Origin: Moheibacter sediminis
GTDB taxonomy: Bacteria > Bacteroidota > Bacteroidia > Flavobacteriales > Weeksellaceae
NCBI RefSeq assembly: GCF_900176425.1
Contig: NZ_FWXS01000008.1
Coordinates: 119,366 to 183,365, forward strand
DNA: 64,000 nucleotides
Direction of reading: 5' to 3'
The position numbers were made by a program, and so were the translations under genes. This document shows, in pieces, positions 9,669-17,115 of this stretch; the first letter of the stretch is position 1; each line of letters starts with the position of its first letter. The notes under the pieces were generated by a model, which saw only the letters and a list, made by a program, of their open reading frames with translations, did not search any database and was not told the origin of the DNA.

Positions 9669-9956
9669 ATGAACAAATCAGAATTAATCGACGCAATTGC
9701 AGCTGACGCTGGAATATCAAAAGCAGCAGCAAAAAAAGCATTAGATTCATTTACAACTAATGTTACAGGGGCGTTGTCAAAAGGTGAAAAAATCTCTTTA
9801 GTAGGTTTCGGTACTTTCTCAACTTCAGAAAGAAGCGCGAGAAACGGTATCAACCCTCAAACTAAAAAGACTATCAAAATCGCTGCTAAAACAGTTGCGA
9901 AATTCAAAGCAGGTTCTGAATTATCAGCTGCAGTTGATGTTAAAAAGAAAAAATAA
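9669..9956 (+). CDS. HU-family histone-like DNA-binding protein
   Basis: 95-residue nucleoid protein that bends DNA as a dimer. It starts MNKSELIDAIAADAGISKA and contains the HU/IHF signature GFGTFSTSERSARNG followed by NPQTKKTIKI, ending in a lysine run. The length matches the family's 90-100 residues. It has its own promoter (9608-9637) and a strong intrinsic terminator just after the stop, so it is a single-gene unit, probably highly expressed. The sequence cannot separate HU-alpha from HU-beta, so no symbol is given. Confidence 0.95.
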   Translation: MNKSELIDAIAADAGISKAAAKKALDSFTTNVTGALSKGEKISLVGFGTFSTSERSARNGINPQTKKTIKIAAKTVAKFKAGSELSAAVDVKKKK

Positions 9957-9980
9957 TCAAATTAATTTTGATTTAAAATG

Positions 9981-10010
9981 AAACCCTTTCACATCGAAAG
10001 GGTTTTTTTA
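9981..10010 (+). terminator. Intrinsic terminator of the HU gene
   Basis: Stem AACCCTTTC / GAAAGGGTT with loop ACATC, followed by a run of T. Confidence 0.9.
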
Positions 10011-10033
10011 TTGCTTGAATTTTATTTTTTTTG

Positions 10034-10105
10034 GCGGCATTTCGGGCTGCTCCGGTGTTCCGTACTCGCCTCATGCTCGCACCAAGCCCTGCGTATCCCG
10101 GCCGC
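10034..10105 (+). repeat. GC-rich dispersed intergenic repeat, copy 1
   Basis: This sequence is much richer in G+C than its surroundings. It holds the blocks GGGCTGCTCCGG (10045-10056), GTTCCGTA (10058-10065) and ACCAAGCCCTGCGTATC (10081-10097), then CGGCCGC. The same blocks recur in the same order at 20570-20666 and, inverted, at 48250-48350. It lies between the HU terminator and the 3' end of pdxH. Confidence 0.75.
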
Positions 10106-10137
10106 ATATCCGTTAAAAAAAACAGATTTCTAATTTT

Positions 10138-10782
10138 TTAAGGTGCCAATCTTTCAATTACCCAATTTTCATTTTCCAATCGGTACCTCAAACGGTCATG
10201 CAATCGGCTTGGTCGCCCTTGCCAGAACTCAAATTCAATCGGGCTTACCAAGTAGCCTCCCCAATTTTCCAGACGAGCGACAACTTTACCTTCATGTTGT
10301 TTCTGGAGCTCGAGAGCTTTTTCATCTAAATTCTCATCCAAATCGATTACAGAGCTTTGCGCAGAAACGATTGCGCCGATTTGGCTCTCAAACGGACGTT
10401 TTTGGAAATATTCATCTGACATCTCAGCCGGAACTTTTGTGGCATTTCCTTTTATGATGATTTGCTGTTCATGCGCCGGCCAGAAAAATGAAAGACAGAC
10501 TTTGTCTGAATTTTCAATCGAATTTCCTTTTTCACTTTTATAATTCGTATAAAATACAAATCCATCCAGATTATATTCTTTCAGCAAAACAATGCGCGTT
10601 CGCGGGAAATTGTCTTGTCCGATGGTCGCTAAACTCATTGCATTCGGTTCTTCTATTCTCGATGCTTCCACAGCATTGTCATACCATGATTTGAATAATT
10701 CGTAAGGATTTAATTCTAAGTTTTGAAAATCTATAAAATCTTTGGAATAAACTTTTCTTTTATCGCTTAAGTCTTGTTTCAT
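10138..10782 (-). CDS. pdxH: Pyridoxamine/pyridoxine 5'-phosphate oxidase
   Basis: FMN enzyme that oxidises PNP or PMP to pyridoxal 5'-phosphate. The 214 residues show the family's FMN-binding stretch RTRIVLLKEYNLDGFVFYTN, the central FFWPAHEQQIIIKG, and the C-terminal signature WGGYLVSPIEFEFWQGRPSR followed by LHDRLRYRLEN...WVIERLAP. The length is normal. It is divergent from the YqgE gene; the intervening leader is short, about 50 bases to the preferred YqgE start. Confidence 0.96.
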   Translation of the reverse strand: MKQDLSDKRKVYSKDFIDFQNLELNPYELFKSWYDNAVEASRIEEPNAMSLATIGQDNFPRTRIVLLKEYNLDGFVFYTNYKSEKGNSIENSDKVCLSFFWPAHEQQIIIKGNATKVPAEMSDEYFQKRPFESQIGAIVSAQSSVIDLDENLDEKALELQKQHEGKVVARLENWGGYLVSPIEFEFWQGRPSRLHDRLRYRLENENWVIERLAP

Positions 10783-10835
10783 TGGAATTTTTTTTTATCT
10801 TTATCAAACAGACGATTAATTTTAATCCAAAATTA

Positions 10836-11387
10836 ATGCAAATTAAAACCATAACAAAGGGGAATATTCTGATAGCGCAACCCGTATTGAATGATCACAC
10901 GTTCAATCGCTCTGTGGTTCTGATTACCGATCACAATGAATTAGGCTCGGTTGGTTTTATACTTAACAAGCCGATTAACCATTCTGTGAATACTTTTGTT
11001 TCTGAATTAGAATCTGATTTTTCTGTTTATGAAGGAGGTCCTGTGGAAACACAAAATTTGTATTATTTACACAAAAGACCGGACTTAATCCTCAATAGCG
11101 AGCCGATTTCGAAAGGACTTTATTGGTCAGGTGAATACGAAGATGTGAAAAATGCAATCAATAACGGACTAATTGATGAGAGTGAAATTCGTTTTTATCT
11201 AGGTTACAGCGGTTGGGGGGAAAACCAATTACAGTCTGAAATTGAAGACAATGCCTGGATAGCGGTTGAAGATGATGTGGATATTTTTCAGGATTGGGAC
11301 AACAATCTTTGGAAACTTCAAATGAAAAAGCTGGGCGGAGAGCATTTGATTTGGCTCAATACACCTGCAGATCCTTCAATGAATTAA
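10836..11387 (+). CDS. YqgE/AlgH family protein (DUF179)
   Basis: 183 residues when started at ATG 10836 (MQIKTITKGNILIAQPVLND). An upstream in-frame ATG at 10782 would add 18 residues that are not family-like, so the internal start is preferred. Family signatures: NRSVVLITDH, GSVGFILNKPINHSV, EGGPVE, and RFYLGYSGWGENQLQSEI. The molecular function of YqgE/AlgH is unsettled; AlgH was first described as an alginate regulator in Pseudomonas. The neighbouring class IV aminotransferase and START-like genes run convergently. Confidence 0.92.
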   Translation: MQIKTITKGNILIAQPVLNDHTFNRSVVLITDHNELGSVGFILNKPINHSVNTFVSELESDFSVYEGGPVETQNLYYLHKRPDLILNSEPISKGLYWSGEYEDVKNAINNGLIDESEIRFYLGYSGWGENQLQSEIEDNAWIAVEDDVDIFQDWDNNLWKLQMKKLGGEHLIWLNTPADPSMN

Positions 11388-11444
11388 AGCTTTATTTTTA
11401 TTCAGAGTGAAGTGAAACGGAACGAAGAAGCTCAAAACAATATT
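11388..11444. repeat. Short intergenic sequence resembling flavobacterial dispersed repeats
   Basis: Between two convergent genes there is a purine-rich stretch with the phases GTGAAGTGAAACGGAACGAA and GAAGCTC. It resembles the recurrent 'GAAGC...CGGAACGAAG...CTC' phrases seen between genes in many flavobacteria (memory of the group, not computed). No hairpin with a T-tract is evident. Confidence 0.3.
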
Positions 11445-12287
11445 CTAGTTTGTTACGACAACAGAATTCATCAATTCTAAAACTTTTCCTGTCATTTCAG
11501 TCGTGTATTCTTTTTTACGATTTTGATGTATAGATAAAATTCCTTCTCCTTCCATACAGATAAAAAGTTCATTTGTTTTTTGCAGTTCAAACGGGAAAAT
11601 ATCGGTTTCCTCAAATTCAAATTCCTCACTTTTATCCAATAATTTACACAAATGATTTCTCAAAACACTTCTGATCCCGCCTTCTGAAATTTTTGGCGTT
11701 TTGATTTGATTTCCCTGAATCAGAAAAGGATTTCCCAAAACAGTTCTCGCAATTTTTTTGTCAGGATTGAGCAAAACCAAATCATTGTATTCGTTTTCCT
11801 GCATGTAGGCAAGCGCAACGATTTCTTCCGGTTTGTGTGAACGGATTTGTGTGAAAAAAGTCGGGTTTACCGAATAATCTTTGAAAATCTCAATTTCCGA
11901 AGGTAGGTTTTTCCAGATGTAGTTTGAATCCTCAAAAATTGTATTGACTTTAATAAGGTAAGAAATGCCGGATTGTGTCAATAAATCCTCAGAATTTGAA
12001 TTTCTGAAAATGATGATTTCAATCTTTGCATTTTGAATTTCATTTTCTGAAATTGTTCTTAAAATTTCATTTTCCAGAAATTCAGGTGTGAAATCCATTG
12101 GTATTTTCATCCTGAAAATCCTGAGAGAAGCCATCAAATTAAAATAATGTTCTTCCCATAGCAGGATTTTTCCATCTGCTGCACGAACAAATTCTGTAAT
12201 GAAATCACCATGTAGAAATGCGCGATTGTCAATTTTAAAAATTGAATCGGCATATTCCAACAGATTTCCATTGAGATTAAATTTCAC
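11445..12287 (-). CDS. Class IV pyridoxal-phosphate aminotransferase / aminodeoxychorismate lyase-like
   Basis: 280 residues of the fold-type IV PLP family that includes PabC (aminodeoxychorismate lyase), BCAT and D-alanine aminotransferase. The HGDFITEFVR stretch near residue 26 and the PLP lysine in IRSHKPEEIV (Lys152) are present, as are LVLLNPDKKIA and the TPKISEGGIRSVLR loop that binds the PLP phosphate. The usual glutamate in the 'E.t..NiF' motif is replaced (ARTVLGNPFLI), so substrate choice may differ. A PabC-type role in folate synthesis is possible but not proved. The START-like gene lies 15 bases upstream on the same strand. Confidence 0.8.
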   Translation of the reverse strand: MKFNLNGNLLEYADSIFKIDNRAFLHGDFITEFVRAADGKILLWEEHYFNLMASLRIFRMKIPMDFTPEFLENEILRTISENEIQNAKIEIIIFRNSNSEDLLTQSGISYLIKVNTIFEDSNYIWKNLPSEIEIFKDYSVNPTFFTQIRSHKPEEIVALAYMQENEYNDLVLLNPDKKIARTVLGNPFLIQGNQIKTPKISEGGIRSVLRNHLCKLLDKSEEFEFEETDIFPFELQKTNELFICMEGEGILSIHQNRKKEYTTEMTGKVLELMNSVVVTN

Positions 12288-12302
12288 AACGGTAAAGTTT
12301 AA

Positions 12303-12683
12303 TTAAGAACCTAAAATTTGTTTGAGGTCGTCGATTTGGCTTTCCCAAAGTAATTGTGCTTTTTCTGTTTCGTCAGGTTCAGCAAAATCTGTAATCATCA
12401 AAGAAACATCACCCGTCAAATCATCTTCTACGATATTCAATTCGAAGAAAAATTTGGTATCTTCATCGTCTTCCCATTGAAAACGAACATAGGTATCTTG
12501 CTTACTTTTTATCAAAAAAGCAGATTCTTCATCTTCATCCCAAATGAAAGTATATTTTTCTCCGCGTGAATTCACGTTATCTGCGAACCATTCAGAAAGT
12601 CCCGAAGGGTTTGATATGTAATTGTAAAGCATTGATGGAGATGCGTTTATAACAAATTCCAGTTGAAATTTCTCTTTCGTCAT
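12303..12683 (-). CDS. START-like (AHSA1/SRPBCC) domain protein
   Basis: 126 residues starting MTKEKFQLEFVINASPSMLY. The pattern NASPSMLYNYISNPSGLSEWFADNV is typical of AHSA1/START-like proteins, with many acidic residues in the beta-sheet part. A longer start at 12743 would add 20 residues that run into the tRNA promoter area, so ATG at 12683 is preferred. Its ligand is unknown. In this phylum it is often next to the class IV aminotransferase gene, as here. Confidence 0.85.
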   Translation of the reverse strand: MTKEKFQLEFVINASPSMLYNYISNPSGLSEWFADNVNSRGEKYTFIWDEDEESAFLIKSKQDTYVRFQWEDDEDTKFFFELNIVEDDLTGDVSLMITDFAEPDETEKAQLLWESQIDDLKQILGS

Positions 12684-12748
12684 TTTTGTTTTAATTGGGG
12701 TGCAATATATAAAATAGACTTTATCTGCCAAACATTTTTTCAATAAGT

Positions 12749-12779
12749 TTTGATGATTTGTCAGAAGATTCTATATTTG
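12749..12779 (+). promoter_or_regulatory. Promoter of tRNA-Met
   Basis: TTTG (12749-12752), 19 bases, then TATATTTG (12772-12779, followed by C), matching the Bacteroidota -33/-7 consensus. The tRNA begins 20 bases downstream. Confidence 0.8.
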
Positions 12780-12798
12780 CACTCCCATTTGAAAATGA

Positions 12799-12872
12799 GG
12801 CGAGGTAGCTCAGTTGGTTAGAGCGTCGGATTCATAACCCGGAGGTCGGGGGATCGTGCCCCCCTCTCGCTA
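12799..12872 (+). tRNA. tRNA-Met (anticodon CAT)
   Basis: 74 bases. The acceptor 5' strand GGCGAGG pairs with TCTCGCT (G1-U72 and G7-U66 wobble) and the discriminator is A. The D-arm is TAGCTCAGTTGGTTAGAGC and the anticodon loop TTCATAA. No CCA is encoded. Lack of the initiator-type unpaired 1-72 with C1 suggests an elongator tRNA-Met, or tRNA-Ile with CAT modified to lysidine. Two oddities: position 31-39 is an A/C mismatch, and the T-loop reads ATCGTGC, that is A54 and T58 where nearly all tRNAs have T54 and A58. Confidence 0.93.
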
Positions 12873-12873
12873 C

Positions 12874-12905
12874 AAAAAGGACAGTTAAAAGCTGTCCTTT
12901 TTTTA
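12874..12905 (+). terminator. Intrinsic terminator after tRNA-Met
   Basis: Stem AAAGGACAG / CTGTCCTTT with loop TTAAAAG, followed by seven or more T. Confidence 0.9.
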
Positions 12906-12920
12906 TTAATTTTAAATAGC

Positions 12921-13163
12921 ATGAAATTTACAGTTTACGTATTGTTTTCTGAAAAGTACTCGAAACATCACTCAGGATTTACCATAAATCTTGAAGAAAG
13001 TTTATTGTCTCACAATGAAAATGGAAATGGCTGGACTGCAAAATACAGCCCATGGAAGTTGATCTTCTCTAAAGAATTTGAAACAAAAAAGGATGCAATA
13101 AAATTTGAAAAGTGGTTAAAATCACGTGTAGGTATAGATTTTATCAATAACCTTGAGCACTAA
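12921..13163 (+). CDS. GIY-YIG superfamily protein with degenerate active site
   Basis: 80 residues, the size of single-domain UPF0213-like GIY-YIG proteins. The frame of the fold is visible: VYVLFSEKYSKHHSGFT for the two signature strands, NLEESLLSHN for the helix, and PWKLIFSKEFETKKDAIKFEKWLKSRVG for the C-terminal part with the expected Glu. The first signature is VYV and the second HSG instead of YIG, and the usual catalytic Arg of the 'LExRLxxHN' helix is Glu/Ser. Nuclease activity is therefore doubtful. It follows directly after the tRNA-Met terminator. Confidence 0.75.
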   Translation: MKFTVYVLFSEKYSKHHSGFTINLEESLLSHNENGNGWTAKYSPWKLIFSKEFETKKDAIKFEKWLKSRVGIDFINNLEH

Positions 13164-13233
13164 TTAAAGGTTTTTATCTGCTTCGAAAAGATTTGAATAT
13201 TTTTCAATAAATAACCAAATTATTCTTTTTTAT

Positions 13234-13241
13234 TAGGTTTG
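13234..13241 (+). promoter_or_regulatory. -7 promoter element immediately before the DUF4268 gene
   Basis: TAGGTTTG (followed by C) fits TAnnTTTG. The start codon at 13246 lies only 4 bases further, at the place expected for the transcription start, so the mRNA may be leaderless. No TTTG element is found at the right -33 spacing. Confidence 0.4.
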
Positions 13242-13245
13242 CATC

Positions 13246-13707
13246 ATGTACTCAAAAGAAGAAGCACAGCAAATCCGTACAAAATTCTGGATTTCCTTTG
13301 GGCAATATATGAAATTGCACCTATCATCTGAAGGTGAATCCATCAATTGGGTCAATTACAAAACCGGCATCAAAGATTTGTTTTTCAAAACAGATATAAG
13401 TAACAAATCTGCAAAAATTTCCATCGAAATTACCCACAAAGATTTAAGCATTCAGGAATTGATGTATGAGCAATTCCAAGAATTCCAATCGATGTTTCAT
13501 TCTTATTTTGATGAAGAATGGATCTGGTCAAAACAATATTCGGACGAACAAGGAAAAATTATAAGTTCGATTGAATTGACTTTGGAAGGCGTAAGCATTT
13601 TCAGGGAATCGGACTGGGTAATCATAATTAATTTTCTGAAAACCAATTTGATAAACTTGGATGGGTTTTGGAATGATGTAAAAGATTCTTTTGAAATGTT
13701 TAAATAG
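13246..13707 (+). CDS. DUF4268 domain-containing protein
   Basis: 153 residues starting MYSKEEAQQIRTKFWISFGQYM, the typical opening of the short flavobacterial DUF4268 proteins. Further signatures are NWVNYKTGIKDLFFK, IEITHKDLSIQELMYEQF and the C-terminal LKTNLINLDGFWNDVKD. DUF4268 is also found fused to restriction-type or virulence-associated domains in other bacteria; the stand-alone form has no known role. It is cytoplasmic, without signal peptide or membrane segment. It is a single gene between the GIY-YIG gene and the T9SS protein. Confidence 0.88.
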   Translation: MYSKEEAQQIRTKFWISFGQYMKLHLSSEGESINWVNYKTGIKDLFFKTDISNKSAKISIEITHKDLSIQELMYEQFQEFQSMFHSYFDEEWIWSKQYSDEQGKIISSIELTLEGVSIFRESDWVIIINFLKTNLINLDGFWNDVKDSFEMFK

Positions 13708-13762
13708 ATTAATTATATTTGATAGAATATTTAACACATAATTAATCTTTTATTTTGCGAGA

Positions 13763-16700
13763 ATGAAGAAATTTTTATCCTTTCTTACCTTAATCTTCTT
13801 ATTTTTATTCTACTCAAAAGCCCAAGTTATACCTGAAGACGATATTAATCCGATTTGTGATGGACAGTCAATTTCAATGGGGGCACCGGGTAATTCTGGG
13901 ATTAATAATATTACCATCTATTGTAATGAATTTCAGCCATTGTCACCATACATTGATTTTTATTATGTAAGAATCATGTCAGGAACCACTTTTACTTTTT
14001 TGGTAGAGCCGGTGGGAAATGATGATTATGATTTTGGAGCATGGTTAAATCCTGATTTAAATAATCTCGGCAGTACACCGGACTCTAATGTCAGAGGTTC
14101 TCAAAATGATCCAAATGCAACTGGGGTTTATCATTTAGGTTTATCTCTTACAGCTACTGATCTCTGTGAAGGAGGAGGTTCGACAGGAGTTCCAGAACCA
14201 GGTCTGGTAAGGTATTTTGATGTGCAGCCGGGTGATGAAATTCTTATAGCCATAGACAGGTGGAGTCAAACTTCTCAAGGTTATACCATTTCTTTTGGTG
14301 GAGATTCAGAGTTAGATTGTACTATCGTGGGTGATTCCTATGGTAAATGCGATGTAGATGGAAACGGACAGGAATCTTTTCTGGCAGCGGATTTTCTACC
14401 TGATTTAAATGCTGATTTCCCAGGAGGACAATTTGAATTTTATACTACTCAACAGAACGCAGAAAACGGAACCGGAACACAGGTCACATTTCCGCATCCT
14501 GTAAATATAATAAACAATCCAAGTGAACTTTTTGTGAGAGTGGAAAATTCAAGTGGAGCTTTTGTCCGTGCTGTTCAGATATTCTTATATGTAAATGAAG
14601 TTCCGCAACTGTCAACACCTGTCAGTTTGCCTCCCAAATGTGATTTAGACGGAGATGATGAGGAATCTTTTGATTTAACACAAGCACAAAGCCTTTTAGT
14701 TAGCGGCCCAAATTTATTTACTTATAAATTTTATGAATCTCAATCAGATGCCATAGCAGGAGGTAACAATAACATAACTACTCCTACAGCATACGATTCA
14801 GGAACAGCGACCATATATGTAAGAGTGGAAACAGGTCCTGTGAGTGGAAATGAAGAAGGTTGTTTTTCAATAGGAGAAATTAATCTTATCCTGACACCAC
14901 AAACCGAAACCGTATTTGATTTAGAAAATGAATACTGCTTGGATTCTACTCCCCCGGCATTGTCCAATTTGTCAGATAATGGTGTAAACGGTACTTGGTC
15001 TCCTGCCATAATCAACACAACAACAATTGGTACAGTTACTTATACATTTACACCTAATTTAAATGAATGTGCCACCGAATTTCAAATCGAAATCGAAATT
15101 GTAGAGGGCATCACGCCTCAATTTAATCTCGAAACCTCTTTTTGTCAAAATACAACAACACCAATTTTGCCTTTGATGTCAGACAATGCCATTGCCGGAA
15201 CATGGTTTCCTGCTGCAATTGACAGTTCTACTCCAGGTGTGGTGACTTATACATTTACGCCAGATGATTCCAATTGTACAGCAATATTTGAAATTGAAAT
15301 TGAAATAATTGCCTCAGCACTATTGAATAATTCTTTAGAAATAGAATTATGTGATGAGAATTTTGATGGAATTTATGAATATAATTTAACCGAATTAAAT
15401 TCAGAATTAATCAATCCGACGACAGGACTGATATTCAGTTATTATGCAACTCAGCAAGATTTCGATAACGACAATCCAATTCCACAAACCGAATGGAACA
15501 ATTATGAATTCAACAATTTACCTACTGCTATAATTGTTGCAGCTGAGAATGCTGAAGGTTGTATATCAGAAGAAGTTTCAGTTCAATTTATTGAAGGTCA
15601 GGGTATTATTTTGTTAGATGCGCCTTATCAAATTTCATTTTGTGAAGGCGAAACTGTGAATTTAACAGAACATAATTCAATTTACACAAATGAAACCGTT
15701 ACAGTTACATACTATGCAACATTGGAAAATGCTCAAACAGAAACTTCGCCATTGACAGCAATAACCAATTATTCCCCTTCAATTGCAGAACCTATATATG
15801 TTCGACTTGAAAAATTAGGAAGATGTCCGGAGATAATTGAGGTTGAATTTATTTTAGGTCAGGAAGTGCAGCACAATTCCGGAACATTTGGTCCTATAAA
15901 TTTTTGCGAAGATGAAACGATTGACTTGACTGCATTTGAAAATGATATTGCGTTGGAAACCGGCGTTAATTTTACTTATTACGAATCTTTGCTAGACGCA
16001 GAAAATCAAGAAAATCCGATCACAGATGAAACGGCTTATCTTACACAAGGAAATGGAATTATTTACGTAAGATTGACAAAAACAGACAGATGTGCTGTCA
16101 TAATAGAATTAGCATATCAGCAAAGACCAAATCCGATAATTACAGGACTGGAGCCTTTGAACAGAATAATTTGTGAAGGAAATGAAACCATAGAGATAGA
16201 GGCAAGTACTGAAGATTCAAATGCTTCATTTTTATGGACTTGGGGTAATAATCAAAGTCAGTCCGGTGCGGCAATTGAAATTACACAATCAGGAACTTAT
16301 ATTTTAACTGTGACTGACTCCAATGGCTGCATAAGCACAGAGGAATTGATCATCGAAGCATCTCCTGCACCAATTATAAGATCCATAGAATCCGGTAATA
16401 ACTATTTGGTGGTCTCTGCCGAAGCAACTTCAGGAGGAACATTAGAATATTCACTCAACAATGTCATGTGGCAGACGAGCCCGAGATTCGATAATTTAGT
16501 CAAAGGAGAAATTTATACCATTTATGTGCGTGAAAATGGCTGCGAAGTAACAAGTTATCAGGCAGTGATTTTAGATGTACCTAATTTTATTTCCCCAAAT
16601 GGAGATGGTTATAACGACCAGTGGACAATAAGAGGAATTGAAATTACTCCAGACTCTACTATCAAGATATTTGACCGTTACGGGAAAATATTTATAGACA

Positions 16701-16849
16701 CCAACTTTGACGGAAATTATGTTTGGGACGGGAAATATGCAGGAAGACCTTTGCCGTCAGGCGATTACTGGTACATCATGCAGATTCCGTCAGATGGAGT
16801 CATTGTAGCACAAAAGTTTGTAGGACACGTATCCATAAAAAATCTTTAA
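13763..16849 (+). CDS. Large secreted adhesin-like protein with T9SS type B (CHU_C) sorting domain
   Basis: 1028 residues. A signal peptide (ends YSKAQ) exports it, and the final 85 residues (ISPNGDGYNDQWTIRG...RYGKIFID...VWDGKYAGRPLPSGDYWYI) are the gliding-motility-type C-terminal signal used by T9SS. The first 180 residues form a unique domain with paired cysteines. Then come repeats of about 110-130 residues with CDxDGDD-like and 'F.YYES...DAEN.....I' patterns (at about 290-380 and 525-790), two repeats of the type YCLDSTPPALS...GTWSPAIINTTT...YTFTPN (about 398-515), and an Ig-like domain near 790-860. It is probably surface-bound or released. PorP/SprF follows, a pairing usual for type B clients. 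Confidence 0.92.
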   Translation: MKKFLSFLTLIFLFLFYSKAQVIPEDDINPICDGQSISMGAPGNSGINNITIYCNEFQPLSPYIDFYYVRIMSGTTFTFLVEPVGNDDYDFGAWLNPDLNNLGSTPDSNVRGSQNDPNATGVYHLGLSLTATDLCEGGGSTGVPEPGLVRYFDVQPGDEILIAIDRWSQTSQGYTISFGGDSELDCTIVGDSYGKCDVDGNGQESFLAADFLPDLNADFPGGQFEFYTTQQNAENGTGTQVTFPHPVNIINNPSELFVRVENSSGAFVRAVQIFLYVNEVPQLSTPVSLPPKCDLDGDDEESFDLTQAQSLLVSGPNLFTYKFYESQSDAIAGGNNNITTPTAYDSGTATIYVRVETGPVSGNEEGCFSIGEINLILTPQTETVFDLENEYCLDSTPPALSNLSDNGVNGTWSPAIINTTTIGTVTYTFTPNLNECATEFQIEIEIVEGITPQFNLETSFCQNTTTPILPLMSDNAIAGTWFPAAIDSSTPGVVTYTFTPDDSNCTAIFEIEIEIIASALLNNSLEIELCDENFDGIYEYNLTELNSELINPTTGLIFSYYATQQDFDNDNPIPQTEWNNYEFNNLPTAIIVAAENAEGCISEEVSVQFIEGQGIILLDAPYQISFCEGETVNLTEHNSIYTNETVTVTYYATLENAQTETSPLTAITNYSPSIAEPIYVRLEKLGRCPEIIEVEFILGQEVQHNSGTFGPINFCEDETIDLTAFENDIALETGVNFTYYESLLDAENQENPITDETAYLTQGNGIIYVRLTKTDRCAVIIELAYQQRPNPIITGLEPLNRIICEGNETIEIEASTEDSNASFLWTWGNNQSQSGAAIEITQSGTYILTVTDSNGCISTEELIIEASPAPIIRSIESGNNYLVVSAEATSGGTLEYSLNNVMWQTSPRFDNLVKGEIYTIYVRENGCEVTSYQAVILDVPNFISPNGDGYNDQWTIRGIEITPDSTIKIFDRYGKIFIDTNFDGNYVWDGKYAGRPLPSGDYWYIMQIPSDGVIVAQKFVGHVSIKNL

Positions 16850-17016
16850 ACCAAAATTAAGACTGAATTTTACTTTAATTAAATCACGAAATCAATTTCA
16901 TTAAAGTTTATAAAATACAATCTTTACAAGAATGTAATGTTAAAATATTTGAACAATATCGAAAAATCTTTGTAGATTCGACACCGCAAGATTTTAGTGC
17001 ATCTGGGTAGTTGCAG

Positions 17017-17045
17017 GTTGTGTCAAAATGAGGTCATGACACACC
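17017..17045. repeat. Imperfect inverted repeat upstream of the PorP/SprF gene
   Basis: GGTTGTGTC pairs with GACACACC (one bulged T) across a 13-base loop, about 70 bases before the start codon. Without a T-tract it is more likely a leader structure or operator than a terminator. Confidence 0.35.
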
Positions 17046-17115
17046 AAATAAAATCAAATTATGGCTTGATGAAATAATTTTGAGCATAAAAGCGTTAGGA
17101 ATATAGATTACACAC

